Below, one piece after another: positions 6,242-8,465 of a stretch of 8,465 bases of DNA. Every line of letters starts with the position of its first letter. Positions within the stretch are counted from its first letter, which is position 1. Made by a program: the position numbers and the translations under genes. The DNA is taken from positions 1-8,465 of the forward strand of contig SFEB01000047.1 in assembly GCA_004558105.1 (NCBI GenBank), read 5' to 3'. The notes below the pieces were generated by a model. The model was not told the DNA's origin. It searched no databases and was given only the letters and a program-made list of their open reading frames with translations. The DNA is from Clostridiales bacterium (GTDB lineage Bacteria; Bacillota; Clostridia; Christensenellales; CAG-314).

Positions 6242-7858
6242 CTATCTCTTGTTAAATATCTTTAACGTATCGAAAAACTCGTCGTTATTTGCCGTACCGG
6301 TCAACATATCGATGAGTTGTCTGCACGCTTCGTGATTTGTCGTATCGGCAAGCTGACGTCTTACCGCCCACATACCTTCCAACTCTTTTTGCGTAAGCAA
6401 CATTTCTTCTCTGCGAGTACCGCTCTTTCTCAAGTCTATCGGCGGAAAAATTCTTCTGTCGGCAAGCTCTCTGTCGAGATGAATTTCCATATTACCCGTA
6501 CCTTTAAATTCTTCGTAAATAATATCGTCCATGCGGCTACCGGTGTCCACCAAAGCGGTAGCAAGAATGGTCAGACTGCCTCCGTTTACAACCCTGCGGG
6601 CAGAACCGAAACAAATCTTAGGCGCTTCTAACGCGGCGATATCGAGTCCGCCGGTCAACGTGCGCCCGCTGTTTTCGGCGGTTTTGTTGTAAGCACGTGC
6701 CAAACGAGTGATACTGTCCAACAGAATAAGAACGTTTTGTCCCTGCTCTACCCTATGTTTGGCGTTGCACAATACCAATTCCGACACTGCAATATGGTGA
6801 AAAGGCGTCTGGTCAAAGGTGCTGTAAACGACTTCCGCCCCGGGAACACTCTCTTGAAAATCTGTCACTTCTTCCGGCCGCTCGTCGATAAGGAGAACGA
6901 AAACTTTTATAAAGTCGCCGTAAGCCTTTATTACAGACCTGGCAATATTTTTTAACAACGTCGTTTTACCTGCCTTCGGAGGCGCTACGATCAAACCTCT
7001 CTGTCCCATACCGACAGGCGCAACGATATCGATTGCACGCAAAGAATAATCGTATTTGTCTGCGCCGGCGGATAAAAATATTCTTTTGTTGGGGTAGGCG
7101 GCGGAAAATTCGTTAAAATGCGGACGTCTTCCGAGTTTTTCGCACGGAACGTCGTTGACGGTATGAATGAAAATCAAAGAGGGCGCGCGACTTTTATCGA
7201 ACACTCTCGCCGTGCAGTCTATCTTGTCTCCCTGACGGAGATTAAAACGTTTGATTTGCTGCGCGCTGACGTAAATATCGTTTTTAGACTGATAGTAGTT
7301 GACCGTGCGCAAAAAACCGAAACCGTCGGGAGATATTTCAAGTATACCCGACACACGGGTATCCCCTTCTTTAGGCAAAATATGAGTAGTCTCATGTTCG
7401 TCAACCGAATGATCGGACAAAGAATCGCCGTAATATTCGGTATTTTTAGATATTTCTTCCCTTTGGGCTATCTCTTCTTTAGTGGGACAACTCAACCTGT
7501 CATCGTCTTCTTCATTTTCGAACGAATCGCAAATTTCCAAAGGTGAGACGTAAGGTGCGGTCGGTTCGGAAAGAGCCGTTATCTTAGACTTAACTTTTCT
7601 ACCGCGTGCGGAAATTTCAGGTTCGTCAATGCCATCCTGAATCGCTATAATACATTGAATAAGTTGTTCCATATTTTTGGTAGTCGGCGATTTAACGCCC
7701 TTTATCCTACCAATAGCCCTCAATTGGGTAACCAGATTCATTTTACGCAGTTCTTCTTCTGTGTACTGAGTATTGAGTATTCTTTCCGCCTCAGCAACGG
7801 TAATGTTGTTGCGCTCCGCAACTATACTAACGTAAATAGGATCGTACTTTCTGGACAT
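6242..7858 (-). CDS. rho: Transcription termination factor Rho
   Basis: This is the hexameric RNA helicase that ends transcription. With the start at 7858 it is 538 aa. A longer reading from 7879 is unlikely because AGGAGG lies 5 bases before ATG 7858. Domains in order: a Rho_N-type helical region (about 36-76), an acidic low-complexity linker (about 110-166), an RNA-binding cold-shock-like OB domain (about 170-235, with DGFGFLR) and the RecA-type ATPase. Walker A is APPKAGKTT (292-300, K298), the catalytic Glu is E326 in DERPEE, Walker B is LILLDSITRLARAYN (D381), and the arginine finger is probably R469 in RRIFPPID. FKGTGNMEIHL is a Rho hallmark. E. coli Rho is 419 aa; the extra length is the N-terminal extension and the linker. 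It converges on potD and shares its terminator. All catalytic motifs are intact, so it should be functional. Confidence 0.97.
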   Translation of the reverse strand: MSRKYDPIYVSIVAERNNITVAEAERILNTQYTEEELRKMNLVTQLRAIGRIKGVKSPTTKNMEQLIQCIIAIQDGIDEPEISARGRKVKSKITALSEPTAPYVSPLEICDSFENEEDDDRLSCPTKEEIAQREEISKNTEYYGDSLSDHSVDEHETTHILPKEGDTRVSGILEISPDGFGFLRTVNYYQSKNDIYVSAQQIKRFNLRQGDKIDCTARVFDKSRAPSLIFIHTVNDVPCEKLGRRPHFNEFSAAYPNKRIFLSAGADKYDYSLRAIDIVAPVGMGQRGLIVAPPKAGKTTLLKNIARSVIKAYGDFIKVFVLLIDERPEEVTDFQESVPGAEVVYSTFDQTPFHHIAVSELVLCNAKHRVEQGQNVLILLDSITRLARAYNKTAENSGRTLTGGLDIAALEAPKICFGSARRVVNGGSLTILATALVDTGSRMDDIIYEEFKGTGNMEIHLDRELADRRIFPPIDLRKSGTRREEMLLTQKELEGMWAVRRQLADTTNHEACRQLIDMLTGTANNDEFFDTLKIFNKR

Positions 7859-7863
7859 GCAAG

Positions 7864-7869
7864 CCTCCT
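7864..7869 (-). promoter_or_regulatory. rho ribosome binding site that decides the start
   Basis: AGGAGG on the minus strand is 5 bases upstream of ATG 7858. The in-frame upstream ATG at 7879 has no comparable site and would place the Shine-Dalgarno inside the coding region, so 7858 is preferred. Confidence 0.85.
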
Positions 7870-7932
7870 GACGATACAAATAAGGAAGTTAAAAAACCGA
7901 TTTCAAAATAAAATACGATTTCAGTATCCTTA

Positions 7933-7961
7933 ATTATACCACATATTTAAAAAAAAGTAAA
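7933..7961 (-). promoter_or_regulatory. Promoter of rho
   Basis: On the minus strand, TTTACT (7956-7961) is followed after 17 bases by a perfect TATAAT (7933-7938), preceded by TGG as an extended -10. The start would be near 7926, leaving a leader of about 68 bases. rho can therefore be expressed independently of the upstream MATE gene. No intrinsic terminator is visible between that gene and this promoter, so read-through is also possible. Confidence 0.8.
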
Positions 7962-7989
7962 TCTTATTACAAAAATTACAATTTAACTA

Positions 7990-8465
7990 TCAATAGCCGT
8001 ACCGTTTTTTGTTGGCGACTAAAAACACAATGGAAACGCACAAAGCCAAGACCTCGGCTATAGGCGCAGCAAACCATATTGCATTAACACCGGAAACAGC
8101 AGGCAATATAAACACGCAAGCCACGGGGAAAATAAAGGTTCGCAACAACGCAATCATAGCGGAAATGAAACCGTTGTTGAGGGCTGTAAAAAATCCCGAA
8201 GAAAAAATATTCAGCCCCGACGCCAAAAAGGACAAGCCGCATATCCGCATGGCAATAGTCGTAAGTTCACACAACGTCTGATCGTAGCCGGCGTAAAGTC
8301 TGGCAATCAAGCCTGAGGTCAATTGTGCCAGAATCAGCATAGCGGCACCGCTTACAACGTTAAATCCTATGCTCTTTTTAAGTATTCCGTTCAGTTCTTC
8401 CCGATTTTTAGCACCGTAATTAAAACCGACAATAGGTGCTGTACCGACGGAAAAACCGATAAATA
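7990..8465 (-). CDS. MATE-family multidrug/cation efflux protein, C-terminal 157 residues (truncated by window edge)
   Basis: The frame is open from the right edge to a TGA at 7990-7992. An internal Met at 8340 is not the start, because the family motif lies upstream of it. The visible part begins with GTAPIVGFNYGAKN, the characteristic MATE motif seen near the middle of the second half of these 12-helix antiporters, followed by REELNGILKKS. About four hydrophobic helices then follow, including segments around GLSFLASGLNIF, FISAMIALLRTFIFP and APIAEVLALCVSIVFLV, and it ends in the basic tail KKRYGY. MATE proteins expel drugs, metabolites or cationic compounds using Na+ or H+ gradients; the substrate here cannot be told. 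It is codirectional with rho, 131 bases upstream of the rho start, with no clear functional link. Confidence 0.92.
   Translation of the reverse strand, partial: FIGFSVGTAPIVGFNYGAKNREELNGILKKSIGFNVVSGAAMLILAQLTSGLIARLYAGYDQTLCELTTIAMRICGLSFLASGLNIFSSGFFTALNNGFISAMIALLRTFIFPVACVFILPAVSGVNAIWFAAPIAEVLALCVSIVFLVANKKRYGY

Noticed and set aside
7118..7546. A 142-codon open frame on the plus strand opposite rho
   Set aside because: It lies entirely within rho and has no recognisable motif; the rho frame explains the sequence.
7859..7879. A 7-codon longer N-terminus for Rho starting at 7879
   Set aside because: The AGGAGG at 7864-7869 would then be inside the coding sequence, while it is ideally placed for ATG 7858.
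1..8465. Mobile element, CRISPR array, toxin-antitoxin or defence system
   Set aside because: No transposase, integrase, nuclease or repeat-spacer pattern was found on either strand; every substantial gene but one belongs to a housekeeping or transport family.

Overview
The window looks chromosomal and bacterial, most likely from the Bacillota (Clostridia-like). The grounds are A-rich consensus Shine-Dalgarno sites, sigma-A-type TTGACA/TATAAT promoters, a cupin-type XRE regulator leading a potABCD operon, a lipoprotein-type PotD, and TGA and TAG used as ordinary stops. Codon use (many AAC, GAC, TAC and GTC codons in a moderately AT-rich background) would suit an uncultured gut clostridial lineage, but that placement is inference. 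No mobile element, CRISPR array, tRNA or rRNA was seen.

Layout: (1) 1-812, minus strand: the first 270 residues of an unrecognised membrane-anchored protein that runs off the left edge. (2) 813-1079: a divergent intergenic region with a promoter in each direction and a perfect AT-rich inverted repeat between the rightward promoter and the regulator start. (3) 1080-6168, plus strand: a tight five-gene operon made of an HTH-cupin regulator, PotA, PotB, PotC and PotD. The first gap is 6 nt and the other junctions overlap by 11, 4 and 14 nt, so this is almost certainly one transcript and one transporter. (4) 6192-6222: a perfect 13-bp stem with T-tracts on both sides, serving the convergent pot operon and rho. 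(5) 6242-7858, minus strand: transcription terminator Rho, with its own promoter at 7933-7961. (6) 7990-8465, minus strand: the C-terminal part of a MATE-family efflux protein, cut by the right edge.

How it works together: PotD captures a polyamine (spermidine or putrescine class) outside the membrane, PotB and PotC form the channel, and PotA powers import with ATP. The first-gene regulator probably senses a polyamine or related ligand through its cupin domain and controls its own operon, possibly through the inverted repeat at 1036-1060.

The families are all familiar, and I do not see a wholly new system. The unusual points lie in the architecture of the transporter. PotA is about 120 residues longer than E. 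coli PotA because its regulatory OB/TOBE domain appears duplicated, and it carries an extra charged insert in the helical subdomain. PotD has both an N-terminal lipobox and a C-terminal transmembrane helix, which suggests a binding protein anchored at both ends. The divergent gene on the left is the only truly unidentified product.
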